A DNA stretch of 51,529 nt from Pseudanabaena yagii GIHE-NHR1 (GTDB lineage Bacteria > Cyanobacteriota > Cyanobacteriia > Pseudanabaenales > Pseudanabaenaceae), in contig NZ_JAAVJL010000007.1 in assembly GCF_012863495.1 (NCBI RefSeq), positions 1-51,529 of the forward strand, given 5' to 3'. Shown here in pieces: positions 1-9,077 of this stretch. Each line of letters starts with the position of its first letter. Within the stretch, counting starts at the first letter, position 1. The notes under the pieces were generated by a model, which ran no database searches, had not been told where the DNA came from, and worked only from the letters and a program-made list of their open reading frames with translations. Made by a program: the position numbers and the translations under genes.

Positions 1-1806
1 ATCGGAGTTGTGATAGTCACGATAACGAACCTGTAAATCTCTCAGGTCGATTTGCATTGAGGCTTGCATTTTTGGGTGGGGATCTCGATCAAAGTCGGGA
101 TAAAACAGATAGCTGATTTTGGGTTTGTGAAGATGAAATTTGATTAGTGTGGCTCCATCCATTCTGCCAATGGTGCGGCTGGCGCATCCTTCATAAAGTC
201 TGAGCATGGTATCAAGATGTTCTAGTGCTGAGATATGCACGTAGAGGGCTTGATGATCTAGTCGCCCAATTTTGCTGTTTCGACAACAGGTAGCGATGAA
301 TCCTTCCCTACCTAAATTAAATAACATCAGGTCAGCGGTGGTACTTGCTCCTTGGTAAGATCCGAACAGAGATTTGATATCGGTTTGATATTGTTTAGAA
401 AGCTGACTTGGTTTGAGCCGTTTGTAAGGGTTATCAAAGTTGCTGAGGGCTAAGAATACTAGAATATCTTGGCGGCGCTTATCGGCGATCTCATCCCACT
501 CATCTTGATTTGTGGCGCTGACGATCAAGTTAAAGGCGCGGCGTACTGTCCCAAATTCTGTTAGTAACGGCTCAAAGTTTGACAGTTCTTCACCGACGGG
601 TAATCTACCTCTCTCTGTGAAGAAATCCATGAGGGGAGTAAGTAATTCACGATAGTCTTCAAAGCGTTTGGAGACAAGGCGGATTCTGGGTGTGGTAGCT
701 CTTGAGCGAAAACGTGATGCTCTAAAGCTTTGCGCTTGCATTTCATCACGGAATACAAAATAAATGCCGAGGGCGACAGGAACTGAATCTACGCCTAATA
801 CTTGATCGATATAGAGTTTGAGTTCTTCTTGTTCGTAGTATTTCTGAAATGTGTTACGGCTACTCACCACGCCATCACTGTAGGCGATTTGTCCTTTGCC
901 GACATCACCGATTAAAACTTGTGCCGACACTATCAAAACTTTTTGCGTTAATTCCCATGCTTTGATTAGTGCTTCTCTTCTTTCGATCTGTGATTCGATG
1001 ACGTTGATGATATAGCCGAGATTGACGATTTCGGCATTGGTACGATCGCTTTGTGGTCGATAGTATGGATCCCAACCATTACTGGCGAAGCCGCGATCGC
1101 TAATTCTTTTAATATCTTCGCCATGACCACAACCATAGTCAAAGAAGGTTGTATTTTCTGTAAATAGCCCTGCTTCTAGGGCGAGGCGAACGGGTTTAGA
1201 TAGGTCAGGACGGTGAATTGCAGCTTTATGGCGATCAATTTTGAGGGTTCCCTCACCCCCAGCCCATTTCTCAGAAGGAGAGGGGAGCAAGATTAGTTGA
1301 TGATCTTTTAATTCAACTTGGTATTCCTGTAAACGTTCTTCCCATCCTTTAAGAGTGCCGATGGTACGGGTCTCATGAAATAAGCCGATCGCTTCTTCTT
1401 GTTTGGTTAGTTGAGCAAATATCTGATAAAGCGGATAGTCTTGATTTACGAAGGTTTCTTTGCGATGCAAGATTGGTGGATTGGGAGATTGGTAATAATC
1501 GCGCTGTTGAGTAGTTTGGGTTTGGAGGTCAACTTGAATGCTCTGATGCAATGCAGGATGTGGGTCAGTATCAAATTCTGGATAGAACAGGTAGGAGATT
1601 TTGGGTTGTTCGTAGTTGAATTTGATGATGGTGAATTTGCTTTCTTTAGGAAGTAGTGATCTGGCTTGGCGATCGCATTCTTGTAATTGTGGAGATAAAG
1701 AGGCGATCGCTGATATATGAACATAAAGCGCATTGGGCAACTTTTTGCCAATAGGACTCTGCTGGCATAATTTAATTATTTGAATGTGATTACATTTTAT
1801 AATCAT
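1..1806 (-). CDS. DNA phosphorothioation-associated putative methyltransferase (3' end outside window)
   Basis: I read 602 codons from ATG at 1806 down to base 1 with no stop, so the C-terminus is off the left edge. Residues about 223-231 read DYGCGHGED, a SAM-binding motif I, preceded by DRHKAAI at 191-197, which is the signature I know from the methyltransferase family annotated next to dnd genes (TIGR04096). The N-terminal ~110 residues and the last visible ~100 residues are copies of one module: both contain an ALYVHISA segment and a PKISYLFYP-x-FD-x-DPHP segment. The target base or role in phosphorothioation is unknown to me. It is divergent from the gene at 1950. A dispersed repeat appears inserted in frame at residues about 172-188. 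Family assignment is strong; function is only by association. Confidence 0.85.
   Translation of the reverse strand, partial: MIIKCNHIQIIKLCQQSPIGKKLPNALYVHISAIASLSPQLQECDRQARSLLPKESKFTIIKFNYEQPKISYLFYPEFDTDPHPALHQSIQVDLQTQTTQQRDYYQSPNPPILHRKETFVNQDYPLYQIFAQLTKQEEAIGLFHETRTIGTLKGWEERLQEYQVELKDHQLILLPSPSEKWAGGEGTLKIDRHKAAIHRPDLSKPVRLALEAGLFTENTTFFDYGCGHGEDIKRISDRGFASNGWDPYYRPQSDRTNAEIVNLGYIINVIESQIERREALIKAWELTQKVLIVSAQVLIGDVGKGQIAYSDGVVSSRNTFQKYYEQEELKLYIDQVLGVDSVPVALGIYFVFRDEMQAQSFRASRFRSRATTPRIRLVSKRFEDYRELLTPLMDFFTERGRLPVGEELSNFEPLLTEFGTVRRAFNLIVSATNQDEWDEIADKRRQDILVFLALSNFDNPYKRLKPSQLSKQYQTDIKSLFGSYQGASTTADLMLFNLGREGFIATCCRNSKIGRLDHQALYVHISALEHLDTMLRLYEGCASRTIGRMDGATLIKFHLHKPKISYLFYPDFDRDPHPKMQASMQIDLRDLQVRYRDYHNSD
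1245..1300. repeat. Dispersed cyanobacterial repeat inserted in frame in the methyltransferase gene
   Basis: The stretch contains CCCTCACCCCCAGCCC followed by GGAGAGGGGAGC, the arrangement of a short intergenic repeat that I know from many cyanobacterial genomes. Here it lies inside the coding frame and encodes a Pro/Ser/Gly-rich linker (LPSPSEKWAGGEG) just before the DRHK start of the methyltransferase domain. The frame is preserved on both sides. Exact ends are uncertain. Confidence 0.5.
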
Positions 1807-1949
1807 GTATAATACAGCTAGATGTAATTTATACTATGTTTTAGGGATTATATTACTTAAATCTTTGCAATAATGATTAAGTAGTAGCATTTTAACTCAT
1901 CTAAAATAATTAAAATACATTATCTTATGACTAACATTATTAAAGAATA

Positions 1950-2501
1950 ATGAACTTGCCAACTAACTTAGATAGCAACAATTCTTTTAAACCTATTCAA
2001 TATGTAGCGGTTGCTGAATCTTGTCACGAAAGAAATTTGGTGGATTCAATAGAGCAAGAATTTAATATTAAAATTGATTTAATAGTAGTCAAAGAACGTG
2101 CTATTCAAATAGTAAATTCTGCTATCAAATTATGGTGGGATGAATATCAATTAACAAGTATTCCAGATATTTCAGAAGAAAGCAATCTTGATTTAATAAC
2201 TAAATCAAAAAAAGGATTACATACTAATGAGGATATCTTCATAAATGAAGAAACTTCCAAAGCACAAGAATTTATAAAAACTTGGATATCTGACAATAAT
2301 ATATTATCTGACTCTGCAAGAGATATTAAAATTAAAAAGGAAGCAATTAGAAGATTTGCACAGGAGTCTCGAAAGCTAATTAAAAAACACGTTATGGATC
2401 AGAGATGTGAGATATTTATAAACAAATTGAATGAAGTTAGATCAACTATGTTAAAAAACATGAGTAAACAAGACAAGAATAAATGGGGAAAACACAAATA
2501 A
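1950..2501 (+). CDS. Hypothetical protein, 183 aa
   Basis: I do not recognise this protein. It is hydrophilic, lysine- and glutamate-rich, has no predicted membrane segment, and its C-terminal third (RRFAQESRKLIKKHVMDQR onward) looks like a helical, basic region. The ATG at 1950 is preceded by an A-rich stretch rather than a clear Shine-Dalgarno. The gene is strikingly AT-rich, lacks HIP1 sites and lies 37 bases before the next plus-strand gene, with which it probably forms a two-gene unit. Codon use (AAA, ATA, TTA heavy) differs from the GC-richer genes on either side, which suggests recent acquisition. No function can be assigned. Confidence 0.6.
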   Translation: MNLPTNLDSNNSFKPIQYVAVAESCHERNLVDSIEQEFNIKIDLIVVKERAIQIVNSAIKLWWDEYQLTSIPDISEESNLDLITKSKKGLHTNEDIFINEETSKAQEFIKTWISDNNILSDSARDIKIKKEAIRRFAQESRKLIKKHVMDQRCEIFINKLNEVRSTMLKNMSKQDKNKWGKHK

Positions 2502-2538
2502 TTAGATAAGTTATTACAAATTAGCAATTTAGACACTT

Positions 2539-3636
2539 ATGCAAAAAGCTTATTTGGTTGTTGGAAAGTTAGGACGACAGTTAATTGATGCAGAAGAAGT
2601 AAATCACTCTGATTTCAGTAAGATCTTTCAATGTCCTGAGTGTAATGCAACTCTCCACTGGCGTTCAAGTTTTATAAGAGATGGTCATTCTGTACGAGCA
2701 TCTTTTATTCATCCTAAAGGTAGTATAGATGATTGCTCATTAAGAGTCGATTTTGGAATCAATTCAGATAGTAATAATACAAGTTCTGAAATATATTCAA
2801 AAGGACAAAAAAGAGGAAAATTAGAAATATCTTTTCTGAATCTTTTACATTACTATCAGTCTAGAAATATACCTAGTTATGAAGTTGAAATAACCAAAAT
2901 AACCAGCATAGAAATTCAAGATAAGTTACCAGCAATTCAAATATTTCTTAAAGAAGAGTCATTGAGACGACAAATTAATATTAATTCAAAAATAAAAATG
3001 CTACATTCAGATCCTTTTTTATTGATTCAAGCTGCTGCAAAAGTTCTTGAATTGCAACAAGCCTGTATATATATCGAGAATAAAATTTTTGAGTTTGAAA
3101 AGTGGTTAAACAATCATCCTCAATCTATGAGCTATGTGGTACTGAAAGAGCAAGAAAACACTAAAAATATATCAATAAAAGAGCTTATTGAAAATTCATC
3201 AGTTGAAGATCTTATAAAATACCACTGTAGAAGACTTATCGGAATCATAAGATATATACAGACTAGCTCTGACGAAATGAGAAGGGATTTTCTAGCAGAA
3301 ATTATATGGGGTGATCCATTGCTTCCCATACCGATGAAAAATTTATGGGATAATATGGAAATAAAAATTCTAGAAAATTGGTTGGGAGTACAAATAAAAG
3401 ATAATAGTCAAGAAATTAAAGAGAAAAGATTACCTCACGCTGTAAAGATATCAAAATTTGATGCCAATATGCTCAAGCAATTATGTACGGATTTTGGTTT
3501 TATGTCTGACTCTTTTGCAGAAATCAATACAGATTCTAAATCACCTAACATTAGATTTATTAAATTTATACTATCAAAAACTTGGCAATCAATTAGATTT
3601 TGTGACTGGTCAACACTACCTGATTTTTATATTTAA
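2539..3636 (+). CDS. Hypothetical protein with CoiA-like cysteine-rich N-terminus, 365 aa
   Basis: Residues 32-35 are CPEC, followed by H58 and C66 in a segment (ASFIHPKGSIDDCSL) that resembles the CPxC...HFAH...C pattern at the N-terminus of CoiA-like competence-family proteins, where it is thought to bind metal. The remaining ~290 residues are helical and unrecognised; I do not see the PD-(D/E)XK nuclease motif of full CoiA proteins. It follows the 1950 gene by 37 bases in the same AT-rich, HIP1-free block and probably shares its transcript. The CoiA resemblance rests on a short motif and could be coincidental. Confidence 0.55.
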   Translation: MQKAYLVVGKLGRQLIDAEEVNHSDFSKIFQCPECNATLHWRSSFIRDGHSVRASFIHPKGSIDDCSLRVDFGINSDSNNTSSEIYSKGQKRGKLEISFLNLLHYYQSRNIPSYEVEITKITSIEIQDKLPAIQIFLKEESLRRQININSKIKMLHSDPFLLIQAAAKVLELQQACIYIENKIFEFEKWLNNHPQSMSYVVLKEQENTKNISIKELIENSSVEDLIKYHCRRLIGIIRYIQTSSDEMRRDFLAEIIWGDPLLPIPMKNLWDNMEIKILENWLGVQIKDNSQEIKEKRLPHAVKISKFDANMLKQLCTDFGFMSDSFAEINTDSKSPNIRFIKFILSKTWQSIRFCDWSTLPDFYI

Positions 3637-3694
3637 CTTACTAGTTAGTTGTTGTTTACTAAACTAATAAATAAAAGATTGTTCAGAACTAATT

Positions 3695-4027
3695 TCAATT
3701 TACAGCAAAGTCTGTATATTGTCGCAAATTAGGAGGATCAATCCCTAGTACGATATCTTGTTTGGGAACTCCCATTTCCACTAATTCATTTGCTGCACCA
3801 ATTTCAGTTCCATCTTGTTGAATCCAGACTTTGCCATCAATAATATCTATGTGGATAACTACGCCATAACAACGTTTAGAATCGCGCCAACCGACATAAA
3901 CAAGCTGGTAATGATCTCGTTCTGCGTCAATAATTATTTGAGCCTGAATGCGATCATCCCAAACATGGCTAGCGTGATTTTCTAAAACGTTTTTTATTTG
4001 CTGACGATATTGGGCAATGGTATCCAT
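3695..4027 (-). CDS. xisI: XisI family protein
   Basis: The 110-residue protein has the usual XisI length and hallmarks: YRQQIKNVLENHA near the N-terminus, the YQLVYVGW and VVIHIDIIDGKVWIQQDGTE strands in the middle, and a GVPKQDIVLGIDPPNLR C-terminus. XisI was named for controlling fdxN-element excision in heterocystous cyanobacteria; most copies, like this one, have no excision element nearby and their role is unsettled. The ATG at 4027 lies 34 bases inside the end of xisH, so the two are translated from one message. The short overlap and the pairing of a nuclease-fold protein with a small partner resemble a toxin-antitoxin layout, which is inference. Confidence 0.92.
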   Translation of the reverse strand: MDTIAQYRQQIKNVLENHASHVWDDRIQAQIIIDAERDHYQLVYVGWRDSKRCYGVVIHIDIIDGKVWIQQDGTEIGAANELVEMGVPKQDIVLGIDPPNLRQYTDFAVN

Positions 4028-4431
4028 TTTTCTAGACTCTCAGACGCAATTGAATAAGTAATTAGGTAAAGTTGGTTTTGGGTAACTAGTTCTTGGACAA
4101 AGGGCGTTAAGAAGAAGCGATCGTATATATCATTAGGGACTGCTAGATAAAGAATACGGTCTTGATCTTGGGTATGTAAAGCTGTGCGATAGGCGATAAA
4201 CTGCCCTAAAGCTGCATAAAACTGCGAAATTTTGGATGAACCCAAAAAGCTTTTGATTTCAATCGCAATTTTTTGTTCTCCTCGATAGGCAGCAATTACT
4301 TTCTCAGCTCCGAGATCAATCGCTAAGTCAAAACTGCCTGTTGGTAACGGATAGGGATCATGGGTGATTATCCAACCATCTTTCTGTAAAGCGTTTTTAA
4401 CGATGTCATGGAATAGATCGCGGGCTGACAT
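3994..4431 (-). CDS. xisH: XisH family protein (PD-(D/E)XK nuclease fold)
   Basis: The 145-residue length and sequence match XisH. It starts MSARDLFHDIVKNALQKDGW and carries a D39...E58-I-K60 arrangement (SFDLAIDLG then KIAIEIKSF) as expected for the restriction-endonuclease-like fold of this family, followed by the conserved QFYAALGQFIAYR helix. It overlaps xisI and is divergent from the defence operon starting at 4546, with 114 bases between. Biochemical activity of XisH is not established as far as I know; association with mobile DNA is by the original fdxN element work. Confidence 0.92.
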   Translation of the reverse strand: MSARDLFHDIVKNALQKDGWIITHDPYPLPTGSFDLAIDLGAEKVIAAYRGEQKIAIEIKSFLGSSKISQFYAALGQFIAYRTALHTQDQDRILYLAVPNDIYDRFFLTPFVQELVTQNQLYLITYSIASESLEKWIPLPNIVSK

Positions 4432-4545
4432 AGAAATTACTGTTAGAATCTCAGTCTATCCTATACTTTCAAGGTGTAGCAGATTTACTAACTTTTAGAA
4501 ACTATAAAGTTGGTTTAAGCTGGACAAGCAAATTCAAGAGTAAAT

Positions 4546-5469
4546 ATGGTTCAGACTATCAACAGCAATATTCCTACTGTCACGGAATTAATTTTTGCTC
4601 GGCATGAGACATTTTATCCTCGTTATGGCTGGCTAAAGAAAGGATTTGAGGCGGTTAACGCTAACTCCAACATTTTTTTAGAGGAAGATGCTCATATTCA
4701 GCTAGGGGTGGGGAAAAACATGGCGAAGGCAATTCGCTATTGGTGTGGGGCGTTTAAGCTTATTGAAGACGATCGCGCAGGACAGTCATCACCTCAAACA
4801 TCACAATTTGGGCGATTATTGCTAGGTGAAGATGGTTACGATCCCTTTTTAGAAGATCCTGCTTCCCTATGGTTATTGCATTGGCATCTATTGCAGCAAC
4901 CCTGTAGAGCCTCAGCGTGGCACGCAATTTTTAATAACTTACGTCAAACAGAATTTACTGTTGAGGATTTGCTGTTGATGCTCATTCAGTATCGTGATGC
5001 AGCAGGCAATCGCACTGTGGAGGCTTCATTAAAAAAAGATATCACTTGCCTTTTGCGAATGTATGTGAGACAAGGTGATGATCTGAGTTTGAATGAAGAT
5101 AACTTAGACTGTCCCTTTGCAGAGTTAGGATTGATTCAACGAGTAGGAGATGCTAAGCATTATTTGTTTCGCACAGGTGCTAAGACTAGTCTCCCTCATG
5201 AAATCTTAGTATCAGCTTGTCTAGATTTTGCGAAAACGGTTAGTACTACGCAGAGGACAATCTCTTTGACGAGTTTATTATTTGATGAAGGTAGCCCCGG
5301 AATGGTATTTAAGTTATCGGAGTCTGCTCTTTGTGATGCGATCGAGCAGGTAGCACGATGGTGTAATGAGATTACTTTTTCTGATAGTGCTGGCATCATT
5401 CAGATGTCCTTTACTCAAGATCCCGCAAAGCTCAGTCACACAGTTTTAAATAGATATTACAGACCTTAA
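4546..5469 (+). CDS. DUF4007 family protein 1 (SspB-like candidate)
   Basis: Residues 17-34 (FARHETFYPRYGWLKKGF) are the classic N-terminal signature of DUF4007. The family is, from memory, the one that includes SspB, the nickase partner of SspC and SspD in single-strand phosphorothioation; I cannot see a nuclease motif from sequence alone. Later segments include a Trp-rich LWLLHWHLLQQP motif (about residues 107-119) and a C-terminal DNA-binding-like helical region. The stop codon abuts the ATG of the ATPase gene at 5470, so the pair is certainly co-transcribed. This is the first gene of the long plus-strand operon. The order DUF4007, ATPase, PAPS reductase parallels sspB-sspC-sspD. Confidence 0.85.
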   Translation: MVQTINSNIPTVTELIFARHETFYPRYGWLKKGFEAVNANSNIFLEEDAHIQLGVGKNMAKAIRYWCGAFKLIEDDRAGQSSPQTSQFGRLLLGEDGYDPFLEDPASLWLLHWHLLQQPCRASAWHAIFNNLRQTEFTVEDLLLMLIQYRDAAGNRTVEASLKKDITCLLRMYVRQGDDLSLNEDNLDCPFAELGLIQRVGDAKHYLFRTGAKTSLPHEILVSACLDFAKTVSTTQRTISLTSLLFDEGSPGMVFKLSESALCDAIEQVARWCNEITFSDSAGIIQMSFTQDPAKLSHTVLNRYYRP

Positions 5470-8400
5470 ATGTTTAAATTGTCAGAATACTTTCAACTCG
5501 ATCGCCGTTATGCTAGATCGATTAATCTAGAGCGAGATCTGGATAACCCTAACTCGGTGGCTGGTTATGTGTTAACAGATCGATCGCTGTATGCGCTCAA
5601 ACAAATTTTGGTTAATAGTCCAGAATCTGGGCAGACACAGGCAGTGACGTTAACAGGGGTATATGGGACGGGGAAATCTGCCTTTGCTCATTTTTTAGCT
5701 TGCTTATGTGCAGGAGAAGAGTCAGTTAAGCAAAAGGCTTTAGCGATCGCCAAGACTACATTAACAGCCACAGATTTTCAAAAGTTGCATCAGAATCTAC
5801 CTGAAAAGGGTTGTTTTAGGGCGATCGCCACAGCCCAGAGAGAACCTCTAGCCCACACAATTATTCGAGCGTTGGACTATGGGGCAAGTCGTTTTTGGAA
5901 TAAGAGTAAGAGTAAACCGCCGATCGCTACTAAGCTTGTGGATTTAGCAGGCAACATTGCCTTTGGAGATAAAGTTGATAGTAAAGAAGCCTTACAAACC
6001 ATTCGAGAAGTTATTGCAGCAGTCAAAACTGATGTGATCTTGATAATTGATGAGTTAGGGAAAAACTTAGAATATGCGTCTTTGCATCCTAGTGAATCAG
6101 ACCTTTATTTATTACAGCAATTAGCAGAGTTAAAGCCAAATCAAGAGAACGCTTCGCGTTCTCTTGATTTAAAATTCTATTTAATTGGTCTATTACATCA
6201 GTCTTTTGCTGACTATGGCGAAAGATTAGCTTCTTTGCAGCGTAATGAATGGGCAAAGATTCAAGGGAGATTTCAAGATATTCCTTTTACGGAATCACCA
6301 CGACAGATGACTTGGTTAATTGGGAAGGCGATCGCCCACCCAAATCATAAATCTGCTGATGAATCTGCTGATAAATCTATTGTTACACAATCTAAAAAAT
6401 ATGATGCTCTGATCAAACATCAAGCCAAAGATTGGTGCGAAGTGCTGCGATCGCAGATTGAGGATATTTCACCCGAACTCTTAGCGGCAGCTTATCCTTT
6501 GCATCCGATCGCAGCTTTAGTCTTGCCGATTCTTTGTACTCGTTATGCTCAAAACGATCGCTCACTATTTACATTCTTAACTAGCTCTGAACCCTATGGC
6601 TTGCAGAGTTATCTAAAGGAATTTAACTTTGATAGCGATCGCATTCCTTTACTAAAACTGGATCGCGTTTATGACTACTTTATCGAATCCGCAGGGATGG
6701 GGCTAGCCAACCGTCCCCAACTCCAAAAGTGGGTAGAGATTCAGAATTTAGTTAGTGATGCGAGTAAGCTTGATGCGGAAAGAGTGAAGCTCCTTAAAAC
6801 TGTCGGTATTCTGAATTTGATCACTTCGACGGGTGGACTGAAGGCTTCGTGGGCGATGGTGAAGTGGGCGTTATGTGATGACATTAGCGATCAACCCGAT
6901 AATCAATCACAGCAAGCAGCGATCGATAATTTAATCGATGAGCTTCTCAATCAAAAGGGAATTCTCCATCATCGCAAACAAATTGATGAATTGAGAATCT
7001 GGGAAGGCTCAGATTTTGATGTGCAAGATGCGATCGATACGCATATCGAACAGGAGCGATCGCCTCTCGCCAAAATTTTAACTAGTATTTCTAAGTTAAA
7101 GCCTGTGGTGGCACAACGTCATAGCTACACCACTGGCACAACCCGTTATTTTGAGAGAGTCTATATTGATGCTGATGTAAATTGGTCGGAATTGCACTGC
7201 TCTCACTATAGTTTTGATGGCATGATTGGCTATTGGGTAAGTGCAGAGCCGCCGCAGTCGTTAACCAGCTTTACAAGTGACGGTAAGCCTCTAATTGTGG
7301 TCATGGCGGCTAATCTCAAGTTCTTACAAATGGCGGCGCTAGAATATACAGCGCTCCAGAAAATCCAAAGTCAGACAAAGGGGTTAGATCGAGTCGCAAC
7401 TCTAGAGGTGCGGCATCGGCTAATACAGGCAAAGCGGATTTTTGATGAAGATCTAGGAAAATCCTTTGAAATGAATCAACAGCAAAATGGATGGGGAAAT
7501 GTATGTTGGATCGAGGGAGAGAGGATTGAAATTAGTCGCGCCATTGATTTTAATTCCAAATTGTCGGCTGTTTGCGATCGCGTTTATGACAAGGGACTGA
7601 CGCTTTGGAATGAGTTGATTAATCGCCGCGAGTTAAGCTCACAGATGGTGAGAGCATTGCGGACACTGATTCAGGCGATGTTAGACCATAGCGATCGCCC
7701 TCAATTAGGTTTAACAGGTAATAGTCCAGAGGTGAGTATTTACACCTCTGTATTAAACGAAACAAAGATTCATCGTCAAGAGGATGAATCTTTGGGCTTC
7801 TATGCACCGACTTATCCACTGATACAACCAGTCTGGGAAGCCATTGAGAATTTCTGTTTGGAATCTTTAGAGAAACCCCGCACAATCGATCAACTCTATG
7901 CAATTCTTGATGCTCCCCCCTATGGCGTAAAGCGTGGCGTAATTCCCATTCTTTTAGCAGCAGTGTGGTTACATCATATGGATGATGTGAGTGTATATAA
8001 GGATGGAACCTTTATTCCTGTATTGGGAAGCGAACATTTTGAATTGTTAGTCAAGCATCCACAACGCTTTGCGGTCAAACATTTTGAGATTGTGGGCTTG
8101 CGATCGCAGGTCTTCCGTGAGTTAGAAAATGTATTGCGATCGCCAAATTCTAATCCTAAATCCAACTCTAAAAAGACTTCTGGAAATTTACGCAATACAA
8201 CCATGTTATCGGTGGTAAAGCCGTTATTTCAGTTTGTGAAAAAGTTGCCTGCATACACCACCAAAACTACGCGCATTAGTCCAGAGGCGCAAGCGGTGGT
8301 GCGAACATTGCAAACTGCTCAGGAGCCTGATGTCTTGCTATTTCAGACTTTACCTGTGGCTTGTGGATTAACGGCAATCGCCCCAAATCAAGAAGATGAT

Positions 8401-9033
8401 GGAACCACTGCCAAGAAGTTTAAAGGGAAGTTAGTCCAGATATTACAGGAAGTCCAAACTGCCTATGACAGGTTACTCACTGATTGTCAAAGCCTATTGC
8501 ATGACGCTTTTGCAGTGCGGCGTGATGAGGCGAAATTGCGCGAAGACTTGCGGATGAGAGCAAGTTATCTTACGGATAATTGTTCAGAACGTCTACTCAA
8601 GCGGTTTGTATTGGCGGCGGCTGATGAGACTGTGGACGATCGCCAATGGTTAGAGTCTTTGCTGATGATCATTGCGGATAAGCCTGCGGAGTCTTGGACT
8701 GATGCGGATGTGCGGAGCTTTGAGCCAAAGCTAACGGATTTGGCGCGTAGGTTTATGAATTTGGAATCTTTGCACAAGGAGATGGCGGCTTCATATAAGG
8801 CACATTCTGGTAAAGCACATGCTGGGGCGCAAAGTTTTGATGCGAGGCGGATTACGATCGCTCGTCCTGATGGTCAGGAAGTGCATCAGTTGATTTGGCT
8901 CGATCCCAAGGATAGTGATCGCCTTGAGGTATTGGTAGAAAAAATCTTGAGTGAAGAGAGCGTGCAAGGTAGCGATCGCCTCCAGCAAGCTTTAATTGCT
9001 AAGTTAGCAGAAAGGGTTTTGCGTCAGTCTTAA
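5470..9033 (+). CDS. Large P-loop ATPase (SspC-like / BREX-associated)
   Basis: Walker A is GVYGTGKS at residues 63-70 and Walker B is VILIIDELGKN around 189-199, an ORC/Cdc6-like AAA arrangement shared by SspC and the BREX ATPases. After it come a sensor-like strand (FYLIGLLHQSF) and a helical region with HPIAALVLPILCTRYAQNDRSLFTFL near residue 350-375, typical of these defence ATPases. The remaining ~800 residues are helical and unrecognised. It begins on the base after the DUF4007 stop, so translation is probably coupled. I infer that it is the motor partner of DUF4007 protein 1 in a sulfur-modification complex. A palindromic repeat is inserted in frame at 6138-6170, between Walker B and the sensor strand. 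Confidence 0.8.
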   Translation: MFKLSEYFQLDRRYARSINLERDLDNPNSVAGYVLTDRSLYALKQILVNSPESGQTQAVTLTGVYGTGKSAFAHFLACLCAGEESVKQKALAIAKTTLTATDFQKLHQNLPEKGCFRAIATAQREPLAHTIIRALDYGASRFWNKSKSKPPIATKLVDLAGNIAFGDKVDSKEALQTIREVIAAVKTDVILIIDELGKNLEYASLHPSESDLYLLQQLAELKPNQENASRSLDLKFYLIGLLHQSFADYGERLASLQRNEWAKIQGRFQDIPFTESPRQMTWLIGKAIAHPNHKSADESADKSIVTQSKKYDALIKHQAKDWCEVLRSQIEDISPELLAAAYPLHPIAALVLPILCTRYAQNDRSLFTFLTSSEPYGLQSYLKEFNFDSDRIPLLKLDRVYDYFIESAGMGLANRPQLQKWVEIQNLVSDASKLDAERVKLLKTVGILNLITSTGGLKASWAMVKWALCDDISDQPDNQSQQAAIDNLIDELLNQKGILHHRKQIDELRIWEGSDFDVQDAIDTHIEQERSPLAKILTSISKLKPVVAQRHSYTTGTTRYFERVYIDADVNWSELHCSHYSFDGMIGYWVSAEPPQSLTSFTSDGKPLIVVMAANLKFLQMAALEYTALQKIQSQTKGLDRVATLEVRHRLIQAKRIFDEDLGKSFEMNQQQNGWGNVCWIEGERIEISRAIDFNSKLSAVCDRVYDKGLTLWNELINRRELSSQMVRALRTLIQAMLDHSDRPQLGLTGNSPEVSIYTSVLNETKIHRQEDESLGFYAPTYPLIQPVWEAIENFCLESLEKPRTIDQLYAILDAPPYGVKRGVIPILLAAVWLHHMDDVSVYKDGTFIPVLGSEHFELLVKHPQRFAVKHFEIVGLRSQVFRELENVLRSPNSNPKSNSKKTSGNLRNTTMLSVVKPLFQFVKKLPAYTTKTTRISPEAQAVVRTLQTAQEPDVLLFQTLPVACGLTAIAPNQEDDGTTAKKFKGKLVQILQEVQTAYDRLLTDCQSLLHDAFAVRRDEAKLREDLRMRASYLTDNCSERLLKRFVLAAADETVDDRQWLESLLMIIADKPAESWTDADVRSFEPKLTDLARRFMNLESLHKEMAASYKAHSGKAHAGAQSFDARRITIARPDGQEVHQLIWLDPKDSDRLEVLVEKILSEESVQGSDRLQQALIAKLAERVLRQS
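6138..6170. repeat. Perfect 15-bp inverted repeat inserted in the ATPase gene
   Basis: Arms AAATCAAGAGAACGC (6138-6152) and its exact complement (6156-6170) flank the loop TTC. The core AACGCTTCGCGTT is a palindrome common as a mobile intergenic repeat in cyanobacteria. It lies within the ATPase coding frame and adds about ten polar residues (NQENASRSLD) without shifting the frame. Confidence 0.75.
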
Positions 9034-9077
9034 ATCAACAAGTTATACTAAGAACATTCAGCAGTAAAGGTAAAGCG

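Noticed and set aside
1411-1751. Two short open frames overlapping the methyltransferase start region
   Set aside because: They lie in other frames of a long gene whose protein matches a known family throughout.
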